This document shows positions 53,594-62,561 of a stretch of DNA of 64,000 nt, in pieces. The DNA comes from JAPLJM01 sp963708515 (GTDB lineage Bacteria; Desulfobacterota; Syntrophia; Syntrophales; Fen-1087): NCBI GenBank assembly GCA_963708515.1, contig CAVPSX010000015.1, positions 1 through 64,000 of the forward strand. The letters are read 5' to 3'. Under the pieces are notes generated by a model that did no database searches, was not told the origin of the DNA, and was given only the letters and a program-made list of their open reading frames with translations. The translations under genes were made by a program, and so were the position numbers. How positions within the stretch are numbered: the stretch's first letter is position 1; every line of letters begins with the position of its first letter.

Positions 53594-55591
53594 TTAATAG
53601 AAATTCTTTCCAAAGATCTTCTTGCTTACGCCTGTCAGGTCCGCCCATTTCATCGGGCCGCCCTTGTCCGCCGGAAAACCGATGCCCCAGATCATGCCCA
53701 CGTCGATCATGCGCACGTCACCCACCACTTTCCTCTCCAGCAGGTCCCTGCCCGTCTTGACCATGGCCTCGATCAGTCCGTCCTGGATCTGCTCCGGCGA
53801 GAGCTCTCGGGGTTGGCGCTTTACGATCAGGGGCAGAACCTCCGGATCGACGCTGCCGTCTTTGACGAAGAAGCCCTTGCCTGATTTCTTGAGGCCCAGG
53901 CGGCCGGACTCGACGACGTTGGCCAGCGTTTCCTGGCGGATGCCCATGCCCTTGAAGATTTTATAGGGGATGTCGATGCCCACCTCGTCCGTGAGACGGA
54001 TGGGGCCGACGGGCATGCCGAAGTCCAGCATGGCCTTGTCGATCTTCTCGATGGCGTTGCCTTCCTCGAGGTAGCGGAAGGTTTCGATCAGCATCGGGAA
54101 GAGCAGGGCGTTGACGACGAATCCCGCATTGTCGCGGCAGACGATTGGACGCTTTTTGATCAGGGCCGCGAAATTCAGCAGGTTGTCGATTACATCCTGG
54201 CCGGTCTGCTCGCCCTTGATGACCTCCACAAGCTGCATGAGCCAGACGGGGGAGAAGAAGTGAACGCCGCCGAAACGCTCCGGATGCGTGACGTATGTTG
54301 CCATGGCGGTGATGGGAATCGAGGAGGTATTGCTGGCAATGACGCAGTCGTCTTTGACGACCTTGCAGAGCTCTTTATAGACCTGTTCCTTGACCTTGAT
54401 ATCCTCGAAAACGGCTTCAATGACCAGATCCACATCCTTGAAGGCGTCGGTGTATTCGGAAACGGCGGTCAGGCGGCCCATGACGGCATCCACAGGCTCC
54501 TTGAGGCGCTTCTTCTCGGCCATGCCGTCGAGCGTCTTGCGGACAAAGGCCTTGCCGGGTTCCAGGGCTTCGGGAATGTCCTTGACCAGGACGGGAATCT
54601 GTGTGTTTCTGATAATATCAATGGCAATGCCGCGGCCCATGGTGCCGAAGCCCAGGACGCCGATTTTGTTGAGCGGTTTCGGCTGGAATCCCTTGGTCAT
54701 CATGGCTTTGGGCTTGTCGGTCATGCCTTTGATGAAGAAGGTATTGATGCTCCCCTTGGCCTGGGGAGTCAGAACCACTTCCGCAAAATTGTCGATTTCT
54801 TTTTTCAGTCCTTCCTCCAGCGAAACCTTCAGGCCCTCATGGATGGATTTGAGCGCCAGAAAGGGGCCGGGAATGTAACGGCCTTTGGTCGCCTTCAGGA
54901 TGCCCTGTTTGGCCATTTCCGCAACGGCGTCGATCTGCGAGAAATCATGGGTCGGGCGTTTCAGACCGGCCGTGCCGGCGTTGATCTCGCCAACCAGTTT
55001 TTTTGCTTCGGCCAGCAGGTCGCCGTCCGCGGGGACCAGGCGGTCCACGACGCCGGCCTCATAAGCCTTGGCCGCAGGCATCATCGTTCCCTTCAGGATC
55101 ATCTCAAGGGCGGGATAGCCGACCAGCCGCGGCAGGCGCTGCGTGCCGCCGCCGCCCGGGAAAAGGCCCACGTTGCATTCGGGCAGGCCGATCAGCGTGC
55201 TTTTGCCTTCCTTGGCGATCCGGGCCGTACAGGCCAGCGCAAATTCGAGGCCGCCGCCCAGGCAGTAGCCGTGGATGGCGGCGATGGACGGATAATTGAA
55301 GGCGTTGAGCTTCGCGAAAGAGCCGTGGAACAGATTCAGCATGTTGCGCGCCTCTTCGCCTTTTTCGATCTCCGCGATCATTTTCAGATTGGCGCCGGCA
55401 AAAAAGTTGTCCGGTTTGCCGGAAATGAAAATCAGGCCCGTGATCCCCGGCGTTTTGTCGAGTTCACCCATGAGCTCGTCGAAACTCATAAAGGCCTTGT
55501 CCGTCCATGTGTTCATGGCGTCGCCCGCGACATCGAATCTGACGACCCCGATGCCGCCGTCCTCCACTTTCAAATCAAAGATCTTGCTCAT
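53594..55591 (-). CDS. fadJ: Enoyl-CoA hydratase / 3-hydroxyacyl-CoA dehydrogenase fusion
   Basis: The 665-residue beta-oxidation enzyme joins an enoyl-CoA hydratase/isomerase domain (about residues 1-200) to a 3-hydroxyacyl-CoA dehydrogenase (about 310-660). The hydratase part has SIAAIHGYCLGGGLEFALAC and the catalytic-acid loop LPECNVGLFPGGGGTQRLP. The dehydrogenase part has the NAD site GVLGFGTMGRGIA, catalytic His in GGVHFFSPVW and the C-terminal IVCRDNAGFVVNALLFPML. It converts trans-2-enoyl-CoA to 3-oxoacyl-CoA, or the reverse. TAAGGAGGTGT precedes the start. No thiolase partner gene is adjacent. Confidence 0.94.
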   Translation of the reverse strand: MSKIFDLKVEDGGIGVVRFDVAGDAMNTWTDKAFMSFDELMGELDKTPGITGLIFISGKPDNFFAGANLKMIAEIEKGEEARNMLNLFHGSFAKLNAFNYPSIAAIHGYCLGGGLEFALACTARIAKEGKSTLIGLPECNVGLFPGGGGTQRLPRLVGYPALEMILKGTMMPAAKAYEAGVVDRLVPADGDLLAEAKKLVGEINAGTAGLKRPTHDFSQIDAVAEMAKQGILKATKGRYIPGPFLALKSIHEGLKVSLEEGLKKEIDNFAEVVLTPQAKGSINTFFIKGMTDKPKAMMTKGFQPKPLNKIGVLGFGTMGRGIAIDIIRNTQIPVLVKDIPEALEPGKAFVRKTLDGMAEKKRLKEPVDAVMGRLTAVSEYTDAFKDVDLVIEAVFEDIKVKEQVYKELCKVVKDDCVIASNTSSIPITAMATYVTHPERFGGVHFFSPVWLMQLVEVIKGEQTGQDVIDNLLNFAALIKKRPIVCRDNAGFVVNALLFPMLIETFRYLEEGNAIEKIDKAMLDFGMPVGPIRLTDEVGIDIPYKIFKGMGIRQETLANVVESGRLGLKKSGKGFFVKDGSVDPEVLPLIVKRQPRELSPEQIQDGLIEAMVKTGRDLLERKVVGDVRMIDVGMIWGIGFPADKGGPMKWADLTGVSKKIFGKNFY

Positions 55592-55799
55592 TGGACACCT
55601 CCTTAAGTTTATTATTTTATCGTCCTTGAATCATGACGACTTTGCAAGAAAACCCATGTGCCACGGTGTCACGTAAAACGCTTTTATCATATTTTTTTGT
55701 GGAGTTCTGCATTTTTTCAATCAACACTATCATTTTTCGGTGCAGCGCCAACGACAATTATGTTAAGAGACGTGAAAACAGATGGATGGAGCATCGAAT

Positions 55800-56747
55800 A
55801 TGAAAATCCTCTTTGCCGCGCATGAAAAAGCCTGGGGTGGTTTTTTCGGGTTAATACAAACCGAACTGCCGCAGCATACATTTGATGCCAGCGGGCGCTT
55901 CGGTTTCGAGAGTTTAAAGGGATTTGATGTCCTGATCCCGACCATGAGTGTCGTCGGCAGGGAGCAGCTTGCAACGGCGGACCGCCTTCAACTCATTCAA
56001 CAGTGCGGCGCCGGCCTGGAGGGCGTCGACATTCCGGCGGCGCTGGACCTGAATATCCGGGTAGCCAACGTTCCCACCGAGATGTCCGGCAATGCCGATT
56101 CCGTGGCGGAACTGGGCATCTACTTGTTGCTCGGTCTGTCTCGGGATTTCCGCAAGATGGCCCTGAGCCTGGCGAACAGGCAGACAGGGACGCCTCAGGG
56201 ACGGGCCTTGTCCGGCAAGACGGTGGGCCTTGTCGGCCTCGGCGGCATCGGCCGCGCCCTGGCAAAAAAACTCGAGCCCTTCGGCGTTCGCCTGATGGGC
56301 ATTAAACGCCATAATCCACAAAAGGCGAAAGAGGAACTGGGCCTCGAATGGGCCGGGATGCCGGAGGAGATGGACGTGCTTCTGGGCCAGTCCGACTATG
56401 TGGTGCTCTGTCTGCCGCTGACGCCCGAGAGCCGGCACATGATCGGACGGCAGGCCTTCAATGCGATGCGGCGGAATGCGTTTTTAATCAATCTGTCCAG
56501 GGGCGGTCTCGTTGACCGGGACGCGCTGGAGGAGGCGCTTGTCTCGGAGCGGATCGCAGGTGCCGGCCTGGATGTATTCTGGGAGGAGCCGGTGGATCCG
56601 GACGATCCTATATTCAAATACAACGTTCTTGCAACGCCCCATATCGCCGGGTCCACGGACGTTTCCATCAGCGGCATCGTCGGGGCAGTGGCTGAAAACA
56701 TCCGGAAACTGGAGCAGGGACAGGAGCCGCTGTATCAAAAAAAATAA
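55800..56747 (+). CDS. D-isomer-specific 2-hydroxyacid dehydrogenase
   Basis: The 315-residue NAD-dependent enzyme reduces a 2-oxoacid to its D-hydroxyacid. It has VGLVGLGGIGRALAKKLEPFG (NAD site), LCLPLTPESRHMIG, FLINLSRGGLVDRDALEEAL with the substrate Arg region, and the acid-base pair near FWEEPVDPDDPIF and TPHIAGSTD. The start at 55800 lies behind GGAG at suitable spacing; an ATG six codons upstream is the alternative. A half-copy of the MITE-like repeat begins four bases after its stop. Confidence 0.9.
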   Translation: MKILFAAHEKAWGGFFGLIQTELPQHTFDASGRFGFESLKGFDVLIPTMSVVGREQLATADRLQLIQQCGAGLEGVDIPAALDLNIRVANVPTEMSGNADSVAELGIYLLLGLSRDFRKMALSLANRQTGTPQGRALSGKTVGLVGLGGIGRALAKKLEPFGVRLMGIKRHNPQKAKEELGLEWAGMPEEMDVLLGQSDYVVLCLPLTPESRHMIGRQAFNAMRRNAFLINLSRGGLVDRDALEEALVSERIAGAGLDVFWEEPVDPDDPIFKYNVLATPHIAGSTDVSISGIVGAVAENIRKLEQGQEPLYQKK

Positions 56748-56750
56748 GAA

Positions 56751-56808
56751 GTGCTTTGCATAACCGGTGAGAAATGGTTCGCAAGCGGTGAATCAAATAT
56801 TTTTCGAA
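56751..56808 (-). repeat. MITE-like repeat, copy E (half element, opposite orientation)
   Basis: GCTTTGCATAACCGGTGAGA, then AATGGTTCGCAAGCGGTGAA, is the reverse complement of the right arm of copies A-D. The other arm and the AT-rich centre are missing. It follows the hydroxyacid dehydrogenase stop by four bases. A truncated or single-ended copy cannot fold into the long hairpin. Confidence 0.75.
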
Positions 56809-56938
56809 TTTTCACGGCTGAGGAATTTCCAGTCGCCTTTTTCAGTAGCAGGTGAACCACGCAACATCTCTTACAGGGCCACGCTACAAAGGGCACGCCC
56901 CTGTCATATGACCCTCTTTGCAATGGATGGGTGAACGC

Positions 56939-57790
56939 TTACGGTTTAGGCGCTTCTTTCCACTTGACCTGCATGAAGTCCAGATAAGACTGTACAATCG
57001 TATCACCCAGTCTTGCGGCTGTTACCCAGTCTCCAACGGCCTTCTCGCGATCTCCGATATTCTGGTAGGCATTGCCGCGCAAGCGGTAAGGTAAGCTTTC
57101 CCTGGGATTTTCAGCAATGATCTCCGTAAAAGTCTTGATGGCGCCGGCATAATCACCGGTGTTCATCTGGGTCCGGCCCCTGTCCGGCGTGCTTCTGTCC
57201 ACGGCAGGCTTTGCTTTTTCATCCACGACAACCTTGGCCTCACTGACAGGTTCTTGTTTTACTGCTGTTTCTGTCGGCTTGAGATCTTTGTCAGTGGGTT
57301 TCTGTGCCCCCCCAGCGATAGATATGCGTTTCTCCTGTGTTTCGGCATCTTTGCCTTTTGCACGCTGCTTTTCGGCGATCGAAAGAGTGTAGGCATTAAC
57401 GGGCTGGTCTTGTAGCGCTTGAACGGTAAAGTACTTCGATGGGGCCATATCGAGTACGACCCTCAACTTTTTTGTGTCTTTATCTAAATAGCTCCTTATT
57501 TTCTTTACATATTTCCCGGGTACAGGAAGGTTGCGATGTTTCCTTTCTATAAAGGAAACACCTTCAAAGTCCATAATAAGCTTTGCATCCTTGCCACCCA
57601 TTGACGATAACGCCGGGACACAGGACTGACTGCACAGGACGGAAACTCTTTCGTTGCCGTCCTTGTCCGCTTTGAAAGCAATTGCTTTAACGCTCAGTGT
57701 CGTTGTTTGACCCTGAGCCATACAAATGCCATAAGAACTTAATACGAGACAAACAGCCAAGCAGGTTAAACCCCAATGTTTTGTTTTCAT
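56939..57790 (-). CDS. Secreted AMIN-domain and TPR protein
   Basis: The 283-residue protein has a signal peptide (MKTKHWGLTC to SYGICMA) and an AMIN-like beta domain (about residues 30-140) with VKKIRSYLDKDTKKLRVVLD. A charged linker follows, then two TPR-like repeats at the C-terminus (GDYAGAIKTFTEIIAENPRE and YRLRGNAYQNIGDREKAVGD). AMIN domains direct proteins to the cell wall or to secretion and pilus machines. Start at 57790 behind GGGGAGGG; a Met 11 codons upstream is less likely. An extended -10 promoter lies about 55 bp upstream. Function unknown. Confidence 0.8.
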   Translation of the reverse strand: MKTKHWGLTCLAVCLVLSSYGICMAQGQTTTLSVKAIAFKADKDGNERVSVLCSQSCVPALSSMGGKDAKLIMDFEGVSFIERKHRNLPVPGKYVKKIRSYLDKDTKKLRVVLDMAPSKYFTVQALQDQPVNAYTLSIAEKQRAKGKDAETQEKRISIAGGAQKPTDKDLKPTETAVKQEPVSEAKVVVDEKAKPAVDRSTPDRGRTQMNTGDYAGAIKTFTEIIAENPRESLPYRLRGNAYQNIGDREKAVGDWVTAARLGDTIVQSYLDFMQVKWKEAPKP

Positions 57791-57843
57791 ATCATCCCTC
57801 CCCGAGAAGTTCAGTTCATCCAATGCAAACGACCGTGATGTGT

Positions 57844-57852
57844 ATTATACCA
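57844..57852 (-). promoter_or_regulatory. Extended -10 promoter of the AMIN/TPR gene
   Basis: On the minus strand TGGTATAAT is an exact extended -10 element about 55 bp before the start codon. No good -35 hexamer is seen at 17 bp, as is common for extended -10 promoters. Confidence 0.45.
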
Positions 57853-58066
57853 TCACTGGTACCCGGATAGCCAGAAAAAAACGCCAAAAGATCTCCCCCT
57901 TCGGTAGCATTTATTTATGAGGCAACTGGCCGCTCCGCTGAAGGCGGGTATGAAGACTTTCTTTCCATACATAGTACACAATTCTGAAGGATCTCCGCTT
58001 CCATATCGGCAGGTGAAAAAGAGGGGCATCCTGTGGGCACATCATTCCCTCTCAAATTCTGTTTGT

Positions 58067-59119
58067 TCACGGCTCACCGGTTATTTGTATGTTGACCGCT
58101 ACCGTTCCGTTCGAAAGATCACGGGGGATCTTTTTGACTTTAATCCAGCCGATCGCTTCGATTCCATGCAGAAACGCGGTGAGGTTGTTCACCGCAACTT
58201 CCGCCTTGACAAGTGCTCCTGCGTCCCGATGCTTCCTCTCGATGACGCGGCCGTTGACCTGGCCGATGCGTTCTTCGATCTCCCGGACGGCGACAGACAC
58301 ATCCTTGACCTGAATGGTCAGATGAACGGCGGCATCCATTGCCTGTGATGGGGCGGGTGCGGTGCCCATGGCGGCCATTTTTCCCTTTCTGACGGGTTCG
58401 GATAGGGGCGCTTCAAAAGACTGCGCTACCTCCTGCTTATCGGCCCGCTCCTGCGTCCTGCGCAACGCCTCTGCGCGCAGCGTCAGGCTCTCCTTTTCTC
58501 TGGTTGCGATGACCGGGGCTGCGGATTTCGCCACTGGCGCCCGCGCTTCCGGCAATGACGGCTGTGGACCGGTTATCCGGTCAGCTTTTGCGCCATCTTC
58601 AACCGGCGGGGCCGAAAATCCCTGCCTCTTTTTATCGGAAAAATCCCTTGCAGGCGCTTTCATCACCGGTGTGACGATGGCTGGCGCCCCGGGGGCTTTG
58701 ATGGATTCAGCCGTGGCCCTGCCTTTTGCGGGCTCCGGTTCGGTGATCGCGGGCGGCGCCAGGTCTTTCAATTCCGGAATGACCGTCCGGTAGATGGAGA
58801 AGGCCAGGACGGCAACCAGCAGCGTGGCGAAGGCCTGGATGGGAACCTTGATGTAAAGCGGATAGAAAAGTTTGCGCAGAATTCCCTGCTTTTGTGCGGT
58901 CTCTTCCCGGACCCCGGACATGATCCGCTGCTCGAAGAAGGGCGGCGGTTCCACATCCGGGAGGTCTTGCACGAGTCTCTGCGTCTTCCTGAGGTTCTCG
59001 CAAGCGCGGCTGCAGCGCGGACAGGAGGCAAGGTGCCCCTCGATGGTCTCTTTCTCTTCTGGAGACAGCAGATGTTCCAGATAGGCCGGAAGCCGGTTTT
59101 CGATCTCCTTGCACGTCAT
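58067..59119 (-). CDS. Anti-sigma factor: zinc-finger head, membrane helix and periplasmic domain
   Basis: The 350-residue protein starts with a ZAS-type anti-sigma domain whose zinc ligands read HLASCPRC (about residues 29-36). One membrane helix follows (about 95-112, QAFATLLVAVLAFSIY), then a long Pro/Ala-rich stretch and a C-terminal domain (about 270-350) of the DUF2275-like type (VHLTIQVKDVSVAVREIEER). It should hold the ECF sigma factor encoded just upstream at the membrane and free it upon an envelope signal. The start overlaps the sigma stop (ATGA). The unusually long periplasmic part may be the sensor. Confidence 0.85.
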   Translation of the reverse strand: MTCKEIENRLPAYLEHLLSPEEKETIEGHLASCPRCSRACENLRKTQRLVQDLPDVEPPPFFEQRIMSGVREETAQKQGILRKLFYPLYIKVPIQAFATLLVAVLAFSIYRTVIPELKDLAPPAITEPEPAKGRATAESIKAPGAPAIVTPVMKAPARDFSDKKRQGFSAPPVEDGAKADRITGPQPSLPEARAPVAKSAAPVIATREKESLTLRAEALRRTQERADKQEVAQSFEAPLSEPVRKGKMAAMGTAPAPSQAMDAAVHLTIQVKDVSVAVREIEERIGQVNGRVIERKHRDAGALVKAEVAVNNLTAFLHGIEAIGWIKVKKIPRDLSNGTVAVNIQITGEP

Positions 59120-59748
59120 GTCAGATCACCGAATACTTTCAGCAGGCCGTCTTTCAGGGCGTTTCGGGCGCGGAAGAGCCGCGACTTGACGGTTCCCTCT
59201 GGCAGTTTCAGCATCGCCCCGATCTCTTCGTAGGAAAACCCCTGAATGTCCCTGAGCACGAGAACTTCCCGCTGCTCGCCTTCGAGGGCGGTGATGCACT
59301 CCTGGACCTTCATGTCCCTTTCCCGCTTTTCGATCTGTTCGATGACCGATGCCTCCCAGCAACAGGGCTCATTCAGAAAACGACCCTCCGCCGATGTCGC
59401 AGGATCGTCAAGCGAAGCCCCTTCGCTGTGTGAGCGGGCGGTTCGCTGTGCCAGGTGGCTTTTGGCGTGGTTGAGGACAATGCCGCATAGCCAGGTGGAA
59501 AAACGGGCGTCACCCCTGAATTTTCCAATGGCCCGCCAGGCGGCCAGGAAAGCCTCCTGCACCGTGTCGCAGGCCTCGTCATAGTCGCCGATCATGCGGT
59601 AGGCGATGTTGAGCATCTTCTTCTGGTGCCTCCGGACCAAAAATGCGAATGCCTCGGTTTCGCCCCGCTGGCAGCGTGCGACAAAACCGGCGTCATCGTC
59701 TCCGATGGTCCGGCTTTGCGCGTCCCCTGATTCAGGTCTTTCCGGCAA
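59116..59748 (-). CDS. ECF (RpoE-type) sigma factor
   Basis: The 210-residue protein has sigma region 2 (AFAFLVRRHQKKMLNIAYRM, with DYDEACDTVQEAFLAAWRAI) and region 4 (LEGEQREVLVLRDIQGFSYE, then EGTVKSRLFRARNALK), and no region 1 or 3. The start is a TTG at 59748 preceded by AGGAGGGA, which fixes it. It is coupled to its anti-sigma gene through an ATGA overlap. A secreted-protein gene lies 128 bp upstream on the same strand and is a candidate member of its regulon. Confidence 0.93.
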   Translation of the reverse strand: MPERPESGDAQSRTIGDDDAGFVARCQRGETEAFAFLVRRHQKKMLNIAYRMIGDYDEACDTVQEAFLAAWRAIGKFRGDARFSTWLCGIVLNHAKSHLAQRTARSHSEGASLDDPATSAEGRFLNEPCCWEASVIEQIEKRERDMKVQECITALEGEQREVLVLRDIQGFSYEEIGAMLKLPEGTVKSRLFRARNALKDGLLKVFGDLT

Positions 59749-59876
59749 GAACGATCCCTCCTGTCAACACATGCAGGGCACGGCAATCTCATAAAAAGAT
59801 CATCGCTGGATCAGCCTACCATGTTGCTTCGCCGTGCGCAATGACAGAAAACCCGTCGCTGCCATTTCAAGCCCCG

Positions 59877-60737
59877 TCAGCGCCGAAAACTCGTCGGCGG
59901 TGGAAGGGCGTAGCCGTCATTGTCCCACAGGCGGTTGTGTGGCCGGTGATACGGTCCGGCGCAGGCAATCACCCCCATCTTGCAGAGCGTTGCGCGCCAT
60001 TCGTACTTCAGATAGATGGTCTCCGCCGCTTGTCTCTCAGATTCAAAGGCCACGGTGCGCGAGGGGGAATACTCGTCCCGGCCATAGCCGGTGCCGGCGC
60101 TTTCCATCGCCCGTTCGGACCGCGCGGCATCCTGCTTCATGCGCATGCCGGAGGCCGATGGAGCCGCCTGATCGGCCTGCGCCTTGCCGGCGGCATCTGC
60201 CCCTTTCCCTTCCCGGCCACGCTCATAGGACGGGGTTGTCTGGGGCAGGGGGGTCGGCAGCCTGCAGCGCTGCACCTCCGGATAGACCGCCACGGCGATC
60301 ACCCCCATGGCGCTTTCATCGCCAAAAGCCGCGGCATAGGAATCAGGCACATCGGTGAAGTAGAACCGGTTGATGCGATCCTGGGCCGTACGCCAGCCGG
60401 AGAATGCGCCCGAACCATAGGGCTCAAGAATGTACATGCGCTCGCTGTTTTTCAACCAGGATTTCGTGCCGCTGATGATGTTCCGGCCATCCACGGCAAT
60501 GACCAGACCCACCCGTCGGTTGAGCCGGTTTTTCACTTCGATGCGGTAGTGGTCGCCCTTGATCGCCTCGGCATACACCTTGCGCACGTCGCTGCTCATC
60601 TTTACGGGAACGACCGGCAGCATCCGGCCGTCATCGCTTATGATGCTCACCTCCACGGCATTGCCCACGACGCCTGCCCAAGCGCTGGCCGAAAACATCG
60701 CAATGGCCAGCATAGCAATAATGATGGTTTTCTTCAT
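59877..60737 (-). CDS. Secreted protein of unknown function beside the ECF pair
   Basis: The 286-residue protein has a clean signal peptide (MKKTIIIAMLAIAMFSASAW). A domain of about 150 residues follows, with YRIEVKNRLNRRVGLVIAVD, GTKSWLKNS, and YFTDVPDSYAAAFGD. The last 100 residues are low-complexity and Gly/Ala/Arg-rich and end in a Pro-rich tail. I do not know a named family. Position upstream of the ECF sigma gene suggests an envelope-stress role, by inference only. AAGGAGGATCG precedes the start. Confidence 0.8.
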   Translation of the reverse strand: MKKTIIIAMLAIAMFSASAWAGVVGNAVEVSIISDDGRMLPVVPVKMSSDVRKVYAEAIKGDHYRIEVKNRLNRRVGLVIAVDGRNIISGTKSWLKNSERMYILEPYGSGAFSGWRTAQDRINRFYFTDVPDSYAAAFGDESAMGVIAVAVYPEVQRCRLPTPLPQTTPSYERGREGKGADAAGKAQADQAAPSASGMRMKQDAARSERAMESAGTGYGRDEYSPSRTVAFESERQAAETIYLKYEWRATLCKMGVIACAGPYHRPHNRLWDNDGYALPPPTSFRR

Positions 60738-60827
60738 GATTCGATCCTCCTTGAAAGTTGTTTTGTATATTTAGACAGTCGGAGGCGCAGAAAAGTTCCC
60801 GGAAAGTGAATTTTCAGGGTGTATGGT

Positions 60828-60855
60828 TTGACATTATGAAGATCGCCCCTATATT
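60828..60855 (+). promoter_or_regulatory. Sigma-70 promoter of msrAB
   Basis: TTGACA (60828-60833), a 16-bp spacer and TATATT (60850-60855), about 32 bp before the msrAB start codon. The -35 hexamer is perfect. Confidence 0.6.
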
Positions 60856-60886
60856 TAACCTCAAGGCACATCGGGGAGGTTAAAAG

Positions 60887-62011
60887 ATGAAAAGCAAAAT
60901 ATTGCTCAAGCTATTGATATGCATCACATTAGTGTTTTTTTACGCCGGTTGTCAGGCCAAAGACGGCGACCGGGGGAAGGAGGTCGGCAGGAAAATGACG
61001 GAAAATCGTGCAGTATCCGGGACAGTCTTTGCCGCAGCGACATTTGCCGGCGGCTGTTTCTGGTGCGTTCAGGCCGCGTTTACGAAGGTGCCGGGTGTGG
61101 TGAAGGCCACGTCCGGTTATGCAGGCGGAACCGGAGAGAATCCAACGTATGAAAACTATATGCGCACGGGACATATTGAAGCTGTTCAGGTCCTCTACGA
61201 TCCCGCGAAAGTTTCCTATGAGCAATTATTGGGTGTGTTCTGGAGACAGATCGATCCCACGGACCCAAGCGGGCAGTTTGCCGATCGGGGGCCGCATTAC
61301 CGCAGCGCTATTTTCTACCATGACGATGCGCAGCGGCGACTGGCCGAACGATCAAAGGATGACCTCATGAAGTCCGGACAGTTTGGCAAGATAATCGTGA
61401 CGGAAATTATCCCGTTTACGCGGTTCTATGCGGCGGAGGATTATCACCAGGATTACGACCAGAAAAATCCGCAGCATTACGAGAACTACCGCCAGGGATC
61501 AGGCCGAGGTCCCTATCTTGAGCGGATCTGGAAAAGGGACGGCAGCAGCGCCGGACCGGCATCCGGCCGGCCTTACAAAAAGCCCGATGAGCAGGCGCTG
61601 AAGCAAACACTGACCCCGCTCCAGTATGAAGTCACGCAAAAGGAGGGCACCGAGACGCCCTTTCAGAACCCGTACTGGGATAATAAAGAAGAAGGCATTT
61701 ATGTGGATGTGGTCAGCGGCGAGCCCCTCTTCAGTTCCCTGGACAAATATGATTCCGGCACAGGGTGGCCAAGCTTCACAAGGCCCTTGGAACCCGCAAA
61801 TCTCGCTGAGAAAAAGGACAATCGTTTATTCATGCCGCGCACGGAGGTCCGAAGCAGACACGCCGACTCGCATCTCGGGCACGTCTTTCCGGACGGCCCC
61901 AAACCGACGGGGCTGCGCTATTGCATGAATTCGGCGGCCATGAGGTTCATCCCCAGGGAGGATCTCGAAAAAGATGGCTACGGCCGGTATCTGCATCTGT
62001 TCAAGAAATGA
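60887..62011 (+). CDS. msrAB: Lipoprotein methionine sulfoxide reductase A-B fusion
   Basis: The 374-residue protein repairs oxidised methionine of both stereoforms outside the cytoplasm. A lipoprotein signal ends at the lipobox YAGC. The MsrA domain has the catalytic Cys in FAGGCFWCVQAAF, with GYAGGTGENPTYENY and DPTDPSGQFADRG. The MsrB domain has GTGWPSF, RHADSHLGHVFPDG and the catalytic Cys in GLRYCMNSAAMRF. The zinc Cys pairs of many MsrB are absent (YVDVVSGEPLF), marking a zinc-free form. GGGGAGG and a sigma-70 promoter precede the start. It fits an anaerobe that needs envelope oxidant defence. Confidence 0.95.
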   Translation: MKSKILLKLLICITLVFFYAGCQAKDGDRGKEVGRKMTENRAVSGTVFAAATFAGGCFWCVQAAFTKVPGVVKATSGYAGGTGENPTYENYMRTGHIEAVQVLYDPAKVSYEQLLGVFWRQIDPTDPSGQFADRGPHYRSAIFYHDDAQRRLAERSKDDLMKSGQFGKIIVTEIIPFTRFYAAEDYHQDYDQKNPQHYENYRQGSGRGPYLERIWKRDGSSAGPASGRPYKKPDEQALKQTLTPLQYEVTQKEGTETPFQNPYWDNKEEGIYVDVVSGEPLFSSLDKYDSGTGWPSFTRPLEPANLAEKKDNRLFMPRTEVRSRHADSHLGHVFPDGPKPTGLRYCMNSAAMRFIPREDLEKDGYGRYLHLFKK

Positions 62012-62129
62012 TGCGGGGCCCTGAAGGAATCAGCCTTTAATGCGTGTTTTGAAATACTCGGTGAGATCGTTGCCGGTCGCTGACTCCACGTAACAAAATG
62101 ATGGTTGACAGTTCATAGGATGGTTGTCA

Positions 62130-62561
62130 TCATCTATCTGTTTTTCTTGTTGAATTAAGAAAAGGAGATAGCGACGATAAACTCGGGATCGGCAGCATCA
62201 AGCTCCTGGTGAACTTGTCGCCGGAGAGAGGCTGATAGCTAATGGTCGGTTTATCCGAGTACCGGCCTGAGGCTCCCACATGGGCGAAGGTATCGCCACG
62301 TCCGACCGGAGCAATTTCGCCGCTAAGGTTGACCTCACCCGTTAGCTCGTACGCGTTGATCACAGATGCAATGTCCATGAAGACCGGCGCATCGGAGTAA
62401 CGAACCGTCAGCAGGTTGAGCAGCATCTGCCGTTTCCATGATTCTGAGATAGCGGTCACATAATCGAACCGGTCGCGGGTCACATTCGCAGGACCAATAC
62501 TCGCGCAGCCGCTCGTGGACAACATTGCTGCGATCGCAAAGATGGAAACGATCTTTCTCAT
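62130..62561 (-). pseudogene. Truncated lipoprotein of unknown family
   Basis: The frame encodes 143 residues with a lipoprotein signal (MRKIVSIFAIAAM, lipobox TSGC). Then come RDRFDYVTAISESWKRQMLL, RYSDAPVFMDIASVI and YQPLSGDKFTRSLMLPIP. This is the conserved N-terminal portion of a larger uncharacterised outer-membrane-linked lipoprotein family seen in proteobacteria, as far as I recall about three times longer. The frame ends abruptly in unrelated sequence (LNSTRKTDR). It is therefore probably a truncated gene, though the short product could be stable. GGGAGGTCTC precedes the start at 62561. Confidence 0.55.

Noticed and set aside
58070..58090. Possible further stump of the MITE-like repeat (CTCACCGGTTAT)
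   Set aside because: The match is only 11-12 bases and lies at the end of the anti-sigma coding region, so chance is likely.
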